A stretch of 64,000 bases of DNA from Vibrio artabrorum (lineage in GTDB: Bacteria > Pseudomonadota > Gammaproteobacteria > Enterobacterales > Vibrionaceae), in NCBI RefSeq assembly GCF_024347295.1, contig NZ_AP025458.1, positions 2,914,001 through 2,978,000 of the forward strand, read 5' to 3'. Within the stretch, counting starts at the first letter, position 1. The number at the start of each line of letters is the position of its first letter. A program made the translations under genes and the position numbers. Positions 8,491-15,853 of the stretch are shown in pieces. The notes below the pieces were generated by a model that searched no databases, had not been told where the DNA came from, and worked only from the letters and a program-made list of their open reading frames with translations.

Positions 8491-8844
8491 TTAAGTCATT
8501 GTAAAATCGTTTATTTGAACGGGTTTATGGCCGATAATCGTGAAGCCAGAAAGCAGCCTATCAAGCTCGAAATGAGTCAGGGTAAACATGTCATTTTTCT
8601 CTTTTGTAGGCCACTTGAACTTGGCTTTTTCGAGGCGTTTATACCAGAGGGCGAAGCCTGTTTTATCCCAGTACAACACTTTAATTTTGTCGCGCTGTTT
8701 GTTGGTAAACAGGAACAGTGCGCCACTTCCTAAAGGTAAGTCGGTGTCACTTTCGATAATCGCAGCAAGGCCGTTGATGGACTTTCTAAAATCGACGCTT
8801 TCACGATATAAGTAAATTTCTGGGGCGCTGAGCATGCGTTTCAT
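8491..8844 (-). CDS. tnpB: IS66 accessory protein TnpB
   Basis: This 117-residue protein is the IS66 Orf2 (TnpB) family member, needed for transposition in related elements. Recognisable features are the start MKRMLSAPEIYLYRESVDFRK, the central LFLFTNKQRDKIKVLYWDKTGFALWYKRLE, and the usual length of about 115. Its ATG overlaps the tnpA stop (ATGA), indicating translational coupling. Confidence 0.92.
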   Translation of the reverse strand: MKRMLSAPEIYLYRESVDFRKSINGLAAIIESDTDLPLGSGALFLFTNKQRDKIKVLYWDKTGFALWYKRLEKAKFKWPTKEKNDMFTLTHFELDRLLSGFTIIGHKPVQINDFTMT

Positions 8845-9152
8845 GACAGCGCACCGATAAGTTCTGCAAGATAGGTCGCTGGCGTGCCTTGCGGAATGCT
8901 CAGCTCAACATCATTGATGAGAAGAGTCATATTAGCTGCTGCAATCTGAGCTTGATACGTCGTCGTCTTTTCGACGACTTCAGCTCGGACAAAGCCAAGA
9001 GATACGTCCGTTTTATTGAGTTGCTGGCGCTTGGCATAGAACGTTGAAGGATTGAGTTCATTGAGCTTACAAAACGCGAGTGTCGACAGTGAACTCGATT
9101 CAGATTGTTCGATAAGCATTTGCCATTCTTGATTGGTGCGTCGTTTTCCCAT
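8841..9152 (-). CDS. tnpA: IS66 accessory protein TnpA
   Basis: This 103-residue protein is first in the IS66 operon. The N-terminal half has a helix-turn-helix of the transposase-8/IS3-like type (EWQMLIEQSESSSLSTLAFC, then NPSTFYAKRQQL). The C-terminal half is the conserved TnpA tail including VELSIPQGTPATYLAELIG. It overlaps tnpB by 4 bases. Confidence 0.9.
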   Translation of the reverse strand: MGKRRTNQEWQMLIEQSESSSLSTLAFCKLNELNPSTFYAKRQQLNKTDVSLGFVRAEVVEKTTTYQAQIAAANMTLLINDVELSIPQGTPATYLAELIGALS

Positions 9153-9272
9153 TTCAAGTCTCCTTATGGTTGGAGACTTGATCTTATTATTCGTGCTAGG
9201 TGATTAGAATGCGGGGTTTATGACGCGCTTACCCTTATTCTACTCACATGGTGGTTTTATGACCCAGATTAC

Positions 9273-9305
9273 TCTAGTGTAGTAAAAACAGCTTGCCACT
9301 AATTG
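9273..9305. repeat. 33-bp direct repeat, copy 2
   Basis: This matches 5700-5732 at 31 of 33 bases in the same orientation; the two differences are C/T at base 9283 and T/A at base 9288. It lies just beyond the right end of the IS66 element, upstream of the pre-insertion AbrB-ParS gene. The rest of 9306-9516 holds two short stem-loops (GTCTCAAACGAGAC near 9347 and TGACAACAAAGTTTGTCA near 9431) and no supportable gene. Confidence 0.7.
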
Positions 9306-9516
9306 TCGGTGGACATTAACGTTTGAAACTTTTCTTCTTCCGAAGTGCGTCTCAAACGAGACAACCAGAAGCCAATAATAACAATAAAAATCGAAACTTA
9401 GACTCAGGCAACGTGGCTATCCAAAGAAAGTGTGACAACAAAGTTTGTCATTACTGAGGGAACATAAATGCGTCAGTGAATCTGCTAAATTAGCATCTCA
9501 AGGATAATTTCAGGTA

Positions 9517-9774
9517 TTGCGAACCTCCAATCAAATGACCACATTCAGTCAACCACTACAGGTTCATAATGCCTGGCTCGACTATAATTGCAACGGGTTC
9601 ATGAATGCTTACTTTGTTAAGCATCCAAACGAACAAAGATCACTTCATGAAGTCGTGGAAATCAAAGAAGACATGGTCACTAATTTCCAAACAATGAAGC
9701 AACTATCTCAGTTTGATATGGATTATCGTAGAAATATGACACAACTTAAATCGTTACTACTTTCTAAACAATAG
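9517..9774 (+). CDS. Hypothetical protein, about 80-85 aa
   Basis: The start is uncertain. A TTG at 9517 has AAGGA 13 bases upstream, while the first in-frame ATG is at 9535 without a clear ribosome-binding site. The product is soluble, with a polar C-terminal helical half, and has no motif I recognise. It converges with the candidate immunity gene with no gap: its stop ends at 9774 and the other gene's stop begins at 9775. It could be cargo of unknown role or a remnant. Confidence 0.35.
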   Translation: MRTSNQMTTFSQPLQVHNAWLDYNCNGFMNAYFVKHPNEQRSLHEVVEIKEDMVTNFQTMKQLSQFDMDYRRNMTQLKSLLLSKQ

Positions 9775-10140
9775 TTACATGAGTTTTTCTACAAAAGACA
9801 GGCAAGGAACTAGAAGCCAACTCCATATTCCAATACTATTAATCCACATGAACAATCTAAATTTTTTTGATTCACTCTTAACTCGATATCTTATAAAAGG
9901 GTAGGCTATCCAGTACCTTGTTAGACGACTGACTATTGAGTAAGAGGTTTGGAATTGCCATCTTAGATAACCTTTTTCATCGTAAAGTTTGTCTAAGTCT
10001 TTAGCTAATTGCTTATCAATAAAAACAATGCGTTGTACGTTACCTAAACCAACCACAGCACTCATGAGCACGCCAGGGACTCCCCATATGATGGCGTAAA
10101 TTGCAAAAAATCCACTTATAACGTTAAGAAAATCACTCAA
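9775..10140 (-). CDS. Membrane protein, candidate immunity to the adjacent toxin
   Basis: This 121-residue protein has two hydrophobic helices at the N-terminus (about 8-35) and one at the C-terminus (about 97-117, containing WSWLLVPCLSFV), with a charged loop between. Its start overlaps the stop of the 860-residue gene by four bases (ATGA). That is the classical arrangement of a secreted antibacterial toxin and its immunity protein. A membrane location fits protection against a membrane-acting toxin. No family is recognised, so the immunity role is inferred from context and topology. Confidence 0.55.
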   Translation of the reverse strand: MSDFLNVISGFFAIYAIIWGVPGVLMSAVVGLGNVQRIVFIDKQLAKDLDKLYDEKGYLRWQFQTSYSIVSRLTRYWIAYPFIRYRVKSESKKFRLFMWINSIGIWSWLLVPCLSFVEKLM

Positions 10141-12719
10141 AATAAGTCCTCAACTAGCGCTTCAGTTGCTTCTGTCAACTCGATGGCTTTTTCATACACA
10201 ATATCTCCTGTACTCTTACCAATAGTTGCCCCTATAACACCGCCAGCAGCGCCTCCAACGACGAATGCACCAATTGAAGCTATAGCAAGGACAGGGGCAG
10301 ATGTAATCCCGACAACACCAAGGACTAACAATGTCCCTGAAGCTGCCCATTGCCCCGTTTGTGCTCCAACAAGCCAACCTCCAAGAAAGCCACCAATTTC
10401 ACGAGTTGTTTTTTTGCCGCATTCTCCTGAGCCGTCAACAGAGCAGGCATCATAAATATTCTTCGCACCACTTGCCGCCCCAAGCACTAGCCCTACGTAG
10501 CCGACCCCACGAGATGTAATGATACCAATCGCCACATTTGCCATACGCTTACCTAAATTCGGTACGATACCTTTTGCAATAATCTCATCAGCATTATGAA
10601 TGATTGAGCGAGTTGAAAGCTTAAGGTTGCGTCTAATCTGTGTATAGACAGGGATTTGAACGCTTCGCTTGGATAATGCGGCAAAGCTACCATCTAACTT
10701 ATTAAATAGCGATGCTCGCTCTGCGACAAAAGAACCATAGTTAACACCACCAACGCGACTCGCCATCGCCACCTGTGATACGTAAAGGTGGTTTATTTCA
10801 AGAAGCACACTGTTGATGTTTTTTAAATGTTGTTCAACAAATGCTGCTACAGCACCAACTCCTATTGATGCATCTGCATATAGGTCTGTTGGAAGACCGT
10901 CCTCCTCAATTTTTTTGATTGCTTCGCTAGCATAATAGTCTAATAGCTCAAAGTGTCGATTAACGGTAGCAACTTGTTCTTCAGTTAGTTTCGCTAACTC
11001 GGCACTGGCTGCTTTTGCTTCCTCTATAAGAGTATCAAGCTTACTTCTATGTGTTTCAGTGGTTGGTTCTTTAGTTGGTATTACTACTATTTCTCCCTGC
11101 CGTACTGGGTTATTCAAGTGCGTGTTATATTTCTTCAAAAGCGTTTTGATGTCTTCATTTGTTTCTGAAGAGAAAAGGCTTTGCCAATAGTTTTCAAGAG
11201 GCTGTGTTTGTTCTACTTGGGTAAAGCCCAGTTCAAATTCTGTTGCAACGTCAGAGACTGTTTTGATATTTACCACAGGGATGTCTTTTTCGACCAACCA
11301 TTCGTGATTGATAGAAACAATGGAAGTATCAACCAAGCAACGTCCCGTGTAGTCATAGAAAGTGTTTAAAGGGTGATTGAATTTTTTCGGTACTTCAGGT
11401 GGTATCGCGTACACTGTTTTTTGTTGGACGGTCGATGGTTTTTTCTTCTGCACATTCAGCGATGCGCCTACAGATAAAGACATCGGGTCTGCGTCATATT
11501 GCGGATTAAGATCCAACAAAGCTTTCGGGGCTAGTCCATACTGGTTGGCAATCTTCGCCCACGTTTCTCGTGTTCCTGTTTCGGGATCGGTTTGAACAAT
11601 ATGATTAACTGGCTCTGGTTGCTTTTGTTCGGCTGGTTTCGCTGTTTCAGTTCGTTTAATTATGGGGTGTTTGGTCGCCTCAAGTAGCTGAGGGATATCT
11701 AACTTTACCCCATGCTCGTTCAACCAATCGTCGGTCAAACTATCTAACTCATCGCGAGTAATTTGTCTTTCTAGGTAAACGAGATACTGATTTTCGACAA
11801 CTTTACCCCCAAGCTTCCAAAAGGTCAGAATCGCTGTTTGATCCGTGTTGTAACCTCTTTCTGGATCAAGACGCTGATGCCTACTTAGGGTGGCATAAAA
11901 ACTCCAACGTTTATCACCCTGTAAACGGTACTCTTGTACCAACTGGTTGTCGTGGAAGTGATAATAGAAGCCTTCAGTAGGGAACCCTAATCGTTCGCCC
12001 AATTGCACAGTAGGTGTCACAGGAATAAAACCTTCACTAGCAACTTGTGCGCCGAGATTCCTGACTTTGACGGGATGTGTAGGAGAAATTCCCATAGGAC
12101 GAGAAGCAACTTGAGCGACAAGTCGTTTAGGCTCATCAAATGCAGTCTGTATAGTGTAGCGGGTGCCATGTTCTATCTTTGTTTCAGCCCAACGCCCTAG
12201 CTCCACTTCATTCTTTGTTTTGGTCAAAATAAAGTGGCAACTTCCAGCCTTACGTACCGAATCTTGAGAGCACGCAATTTCAAAGCTGTATTCATACTTT
12301 AGCTTAGGTGGTTCATCTGAGTAATCAGGTCTCGGAGGCTCTGGAACATATGTTGGCATCGGTAGTGGGGGATGTAGGCTATGATTTTGACTGTAACCAG
12401 CGCTGCTCCCACTCATTCGAGTTCTAGCTAGTAATGCACTTTGTGCAGCAGGCTCAACGTTATCGGTAGCTTGAGCGTTAAAAGACCACGTTTTACCTCC
12501 TCCCATCGTTCCTGACTCAGAGAGTAGCATCGGTGTTGAGGGTGAGTCAGTCAGTAAAACAAGGTGTCCTTGCTTTAGCTGCTCCATGAAAGCTTTAAAC
12601 TCCATGCCTGATGGAATTGCCGTCTTCAACTCGTTTTCATTGAGTTCATTAAAGCCACCTTCAACTTGTCCAAACTCATAAGCCATTAACTCTGTGACCC
12701 GTACAACTCGATAGCTCAT
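10137..12719 (-). CDS. Large LysM-containing protein with glycine-rich membrane C-terminus; candidate T6SS or contact toxin
   Basis: This 860-residue protein has no signal peptide. Residues 1-365 are unrecognised. A LysM-like domain lies at about 371-425 (TWAKIANQYGLAPKALLDLN, then VGASLNVQK), and a second LysM-like stretch at about 520-548. A helical region (about 555-710) leads to a glycine-zipper C-terminus (about 715-840) with several hydrophobic, Gly/Ala-rich helices, resembling colicin-like or membrane-disrupting effectors. A small membrane protein gene overlaps its stop. Such modular proteins with downstream immunity genes are known type VI secretion effectors in Vibrio and are reported cargo of GMT islands. 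No PAAR or known MIX motif was identified, so the export route is inference. Confidence 0.55.
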   Translation of the reverse strand: MSYRVVRVTELMAYEFGQVEGGFNELNENELKTAIPSGMEFKAFMEQLKQGHLVLLTDSPSTPMLLSESGTMGGGKTWSFNAQATDNVEPAAQSALLARTRMSGSSAGYSQNHSLHPPLPMPTYVPEPPRPDYSDEPPKLKYEYSFEIACSQDSVRKAGSCHFILTKTKNEVELGRWAETKIEHGTRYTIQTAFDEPKRLVAQVASRPMGISPTHPVKVRNLGAQVASEGFIPVTPTVQLGERLGFPTEGFYYHFHDNQLVQEYRLQGDKRWSFYATLSRHQRLDPERGYNTDQTAILTFWKLGGKVVENQYLVYLERQITRDELDSLTDDWLNEHGVKLDIPQLLEATKHPIIKRTETAKPAEQKQPEPVNHIVQTDPETGTRETWAKIANQYGLAPKALLDLNPQYDADPMSLSVGASLNVQKKKPSTVQQKTVYAIPPEVPKKFNHPLNTFYDYTGRCLVDTSIVSINHEWLVEKDIPVVNIKTVSDVATEFELGFTQVEQTQPLENYWQSLFSSETNEDIKTLLKKYNTHLNNPVRQGEIVVIPTKEPTTETHRSKLDTLIEEAKAASAELAKLTEEQVATVNRHFELLDYYASEAIKKIEEDGLPTDLYADASIGVGAVAAFVEQHLKNINSVLLEINHLYVSQVAMASRVGGVNYGSFVAERASLFNKLDGSFAALSKRSVQIPVYTQIRRNLKLSTRSIIHNADEIIAKGIVPNLGKRMANVAIGIITSRGVGYVGLVLGAASGAKNIYDACSVDGSGECGKKTTREIGGFLGGWLVGAQTGQWAASGTLLVLGVVGITSAPVLAIASIGAFVVGGAAGGVIGATIGKSTGDIVYEKAIELTEATEALVEDLF

Positions 12720-12957
12720 ATCACCTTGACCTGATTAAATATTTCACGATTTCATTTTAACCACTATGCCATAGATAACATATTGAGCTTAAAATGATTT
12801 ATTGAATGAAAATCACATATTAACATGAGGATATGCGGGTTTAGGCATTGAAAAACGCCATTCACCACAGAAGGGGGATGATGATGCTCTTTCTCCTAGG
12901 TTCGGATTAGATTTGATAGGGGAAATGTACGCTCTCTGAATTGTGTAGAGTATTGAA

Positions 12958-13013
12958 TCTAAGTGGTTTTGGGGCAAAGGCGTGTTTGCTATAGTCGGTT
13001 CGCAACACCTCTG
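12958..13013. repeat. Island noncoding repeat, copy 2
   Basis: This is the second copy of the element at 5173-5230, in the same orientation. TCTAAG, TTTTGGGGCAAAGG, GTTTGCT and CACCTCTG are conserved. It lies in the 384-bp gene-free stretch between the toxin gene and the recombinase operon (12720-13103). The rest of that stretch is AT-rich and holds the toxin promoter side and the iterons. Confidence 0.5.
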
Positions 13014-13039
13014 CCAAGTGAACTGACAGAGGAAAAGTG

Positions 13040-13095
13040 ACAAACTTTATTGTAAATGATCAGACTTTATTGGACTCGTTCAAACTATATTGTCT
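13040..13095. repeat. Three 20-bp-period iterons downstream of the recombinase operon
   Basis: AACTTTATTG (13043), GACTTTATTG (13063) and AACTATATTG (13083) recur at exactly 20-bp intervals in direct orientation, each preceded by CA. Two helical turns of spacing suggests side-by-side binding of a protein on one DNA face. The array ends about 10 bp before the stop codon of the small operon protein at 13104. Confidence 0.6.
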
Positions 13096-13103
13096 TCTGA
13101 CAA

Positions 13104-13649
13104 CTAATCTAGTTTTTCACGCGTTTTAAAGTCTAAAACGTTACTGTTCATTCCCATATCTTGAACATCAATCATCAACTCAACATATTTTTTTTCATCA
13201 GGAATCTGCCCCCACATGGCAACATTCATTTGATGCATTCTTACTGCTTGCTCTTTTATACGCTCTTTATAGCTCTCTAACTTTGAGTTTTTCGACGTTA
13301 ATTCTGCCTTGATCATTTTTATTTCAGCCTTAGCTTTATCTAGATCATTTTTAGCTTTAATGTATAAAGGATGCCTATGGATGTCTTCATCAGACACATC
13401 TTTTACAGGACCATATTTACGAGCAGCTTCAGCGCTCAGAATGTCTTCCTTTAGTTTTGGATAACGTTCAGGTTTAACTACACCATTCGATAATCCAGCT
13501 TCCTTCTCGACACTTGAAACAGTAATTTTCAACTTATTGGCTTTAAGCTTCTGTTTTAGCTCCCTGTGGATTGGCCTTTTGGCAACAAGGCGTGCTAATG
13601 CGTCTCTTAACTGCCTCTCGGTCGGGCTTAATCCAGTTTCATCTGTCAT
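13104..13649 (-). CDS. Small accessory protein of the island recombinase operon (GinD-like)
   Basis: This 181-residue protein is last in the four-gene recombinase operon, starting 3 bases after the preceding stop. An N-terminal part contains a putative helix-turn-helix (TVSSVEKEAGLSNGVVKPE, about 42-62). A long charged coiled coil follows (about 95-140), then a short C-terminal domain. The size, position and HTH/coiled-coil layout match the fourth protein (GinD) of GInt islands, essential for their recombination, or the corresponding small GMT-associated protein. It probably binds DNA near the attachment site, possibly the adjacent iterons; that part is inference. Confidence 0.6.
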   Translation of the reverse strand: MTDETGLSPTERQLRDALARLVAKRPIHRELKQKLKANKLKITVSSVEKEAGLSNGVVKPERYPKLKEDILSAEAARKYGPVKDVSDEDIHRHPLYIKAKNDLDKAKAEIKMIKAELTSKNSKLESYKERIKEQAVRMHQMNVAMWGQIPDEKKYVELMIDVQDMGMNSNVLDFKTREKLD

Positions 13650-13652
13650 ATC

Positions 13653-15842
13653 TTACGCCACCGTTTTTGTTGGTATAACCAAACTCAACACATCTTCTGC
13701 AAACTCATACTTATCATGCTCGAATTCTAAGTCATCCATTATTTCTTCAGCCGCTTTTACTTGCATATAGTATTTAGTTGCAGAACTTGAATTTAATTCA
13801 TTGTTTTCTTTAAGCAATTCAATATTTCTCATCGCATCCATACGCGAACCTTCGGCATAAACAACGTTTTCAATATAGTCATATTCGCAATCCACACACT
13901 CACTTAAATCAATATTGATGCGCATAGAGCATAGTGTGTTGGTGCAATACAGACCAGGCGCAACAGCATGTAGGTGAGCTTTACCATTGGTTAACTGATC
14001 AATCCAGTAATCCTTTGATAACTTACGTTTGTTTACCCCATATTCAAAATAACTTTCACCTTCTCGACTAATTTCAGCAATCATTGCCTGCCCTTTACCA
14101 CCTGCTATACGCTCACCATTCGCCATTTTTTGATATATGCGAGCAAAAATCTCAGCCTGTTGCGTAACCCGCTCTTTTCGTATTTCGCTATAAAGCTTTT
14201 CAAATGAATAGGCATTGCGGGCATACCATCGAGTCATTGCCATCGATAAATGCGATAACTGTTGCTTCAATGCAGGGAAAGAACATAACTCATAACCAAT
14301 TAGATAGTACGCAAGTGAACGTCGTGTTTGGTGTGGCGTGAAGTGAAATTTATCGCTTTGTTTAAAAGATGTCTGGGTTGGGTCGGAGGTTTGTAAATAC
14401 CCCATATCCTCGGCCGTCAGAATAAAATCAAAATTGTCTTTGTTAAAATTAATTTGGATAGATGCAGCCAGCGACGACTTTTCCAACTGAGTGAAATAAA
14501 ATAAATCTAATAAATTTGCAAACATTCGGTGGCTGTCATCTTCTGCAAACCTGCTTCGAAACGGCGTATGAATGGCATTGACCACATGAAAGGCTTTTAA
14601 GCCTACTTTAGTAGTAACAAAAACATCGTCTTTAGTTTGGCTGTTTAGCGTAATTTTAGATTGGCGTGTAGTTAAAAAGTAAATGATTTCCTTGCCCGTA
14701 TCGGACTCACAACCATTTTTATCAAACGATATTTTCTGAGCACCATAAACCGGGCTAATTCTGTATAACTCATCTACCCGCATCCCTGATAGGGCCAAAC
14801 ATAACCATGAGGCTTTTGCACTCATGCTTACCAAATATCGTCTAAAATCAGCCCAACCATAACTCGAGTCACCAATACAGACTTTGAATTTCTGAAGTCG
14901 TGCATCTTTTATCAAAATATGAGTTTCAAATAAGTTGAATATTTCCATCCATCGGTGATCTTCCCCTTTATCGGCCAAGGGAATTCCGGCCTCATCAAGC
15001 GCATGAGTAAATCGCTCCCATGATTTTTTATATGATTTACCAGGTGTGTATCTACCTCCCATTCTTATCCTTTGAAGTCGCAAGTTTATTTCTCTACCAT
15101 AAAAGGAAATCATCTGCTCAACGGCTTGTTCAATTTCATCTCTTAATCCGTAAGCTTTTACGATATCTTCGCTGTATCTTGTTAACGCCTGAAAATAAAT
15201 TCGAGGGGGGATCACCAATCTCCCCTCGGGATCTTCAGTCTTTTCGTTAAACAACTTATGACTCAAGTGTGAAAAATTAACCTTGAAGGGTAGTAACACT
15301 TTTAAAGAGAGAAAGGAGTTTAATCCTTTAAATACATCGGATTTAGACATATCAAAACACCCTTCATCAACCAAAATTTCTAGGCGTTCTTGGTTTAACT
15401 CCTCAAAAGAAGTAATGCCACGCCTAATCAGTTGAGCGATATTATTTCGCAGGATTACTATTTTGTTTTTTATAGAATCCAACTGAATGTTCTTACCTGA
15501 AAACCACATCTCAGCTAATGCCATGCACTTCATTTGATTAACTAGGTTGCGTTCATTTTGATGAAGAATAATAACGTTATCATCTTGCTCAAGATTAATA
15601 CTAAAGATAAGGTTCGTTGTGGCTTTTCCTTTGAAATCGGACTCTTTAAATGGCCATACATCTTCAGAAAACAAAATAGTCTTTTTTTTATCTTGATAGA
15701 TCACGCTTTTTTCTAACTCATCCCAATCACCTCGCAGTAGTGCAGGGAAAAGTACCTCCTGCAAATAGTCTTTGCGACCATCAATTGAGCGCATTGTCTC
15801 TAAGGCTAAATCCAAATCTTGCGAATTTTCAAAATCCAACAT
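13653..15842 (-). CDS. Large tyrosine recombinase, third gene of island operon (GinC-like)
   Basis: This 729-residue protein has a C-terminal tyrosine-recombinase core. The first catalytic Arg is in LALSGMRVDELYRI (about 350), the HxxR in TPHQTRRSLAYY (about 500), the next His in QLSHLSMAMTRWYARN (about 525) and the likely nucleophile Tyr in the same segment. A cysteine cluster follows (CTNTLCSMR, then CVDCEYD, about 640-670), suggesting a zinc knuckle. The N-terminal 300 residues are unlike simple phage integrases. It begins 10 bases after the preceding gene ends. It matches one of the three large recombinases of GInt/GMT-type islands. Confidence 0.75.
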   Translation of the reverse strand: MLDFENSQDLDLALETMRSIDGRKDYLQEVLFPALLRGDWDELEKSVIYQDKKKTILFSEDVWPFKESDFKGKATTNLIFSINLEQDDNVIILHQNERNLVNQMKCMALAEMWFSGKNIQLDSIKNKIVILRNNIAQLIRRGITSFEELNQERLEILVDEGCFDMSKSDVFKGLNSFLSLKVLLPFKVNFSHLSHKLFNEKTEDPEGRLVIPPRIYFQALTRYSEDIVKAYGLRDEIEQAVEQMISFYGREINLRLQRIRMGGRYTPGKSYKKSWERFTHALDEAGIPLADKGEDHRWMEIFNLFETHILIKDARLQKFKVCIGDSSYGWADFRRYLVSMSAKASWLCLALSGMRVDELYRISPVYGAQKISFDKNGCESDTGKEIIYFLTTRQSKITLNSQTKDDVFVTTKVGLKAFHVVNAIHTPFRSRFAEDDSHRMFANLLDLFYFTQLEKSSLAASIQINFNKDNFDFILTAEDMGYLQTSDPTQTSFKQSDKFHFTPHQTRRSLAYYLIGYELCSFPALKQQLSHLSMAMTRWYARNAYSFEKLYSEIRKERVTQQAEIFARIYQKMANGERIAGGKGQAMIAEISREGESYFEYGVNKRKLSKDYWIDQLTNGKAHLHAVAPGLYCTNTLCSMRINIDLSECVDCEYDYIENVVYAEGSRMDAMRNIELLKENNELNSSSATKYYMQVKAAEEIMDDLEFEHDKYEFAEDVLSLVIPTKTVA

Positions 15843-15853
15843 AGGAATACTCC

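Larger units (their letters stand above)
6869..9232 (-). mobile_element. IS66-family insertion sequence (tnpA-tnpB-tnpC type), complete
   Basis: The element is about 2.36 kb. Its ends are GTAAACGCCCCATGAACCC (left) and, read inward from the right, GTAAGCGCGTCATAAACCC: an imperfect inverted repeat with the GTAA start typical of IS66. It is flanked by a perfect 8-bp target duplication CCTTATTC at 6861-6868 and 9233-9240, the size expected for the family. All three genes are intact and lie on the minus strand, so it looks young and potentially active. Removing it restores a short leader in front of the AbrB-ParS gene. Confidence 0.93.

Noticed and set aside
5700..9305. Direct repeats interpreted as integron attC sites
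   Set aside because: They lack the paired core sites and the long imperfect palindrome of Vibrio attC, and no IntI is nearby.
13040..13095. Short CRISPR array
   Set aside because: Ten-base repeats at 20-bp spacing are too short, and no cas genes are present; they fit protein-binding iterons.
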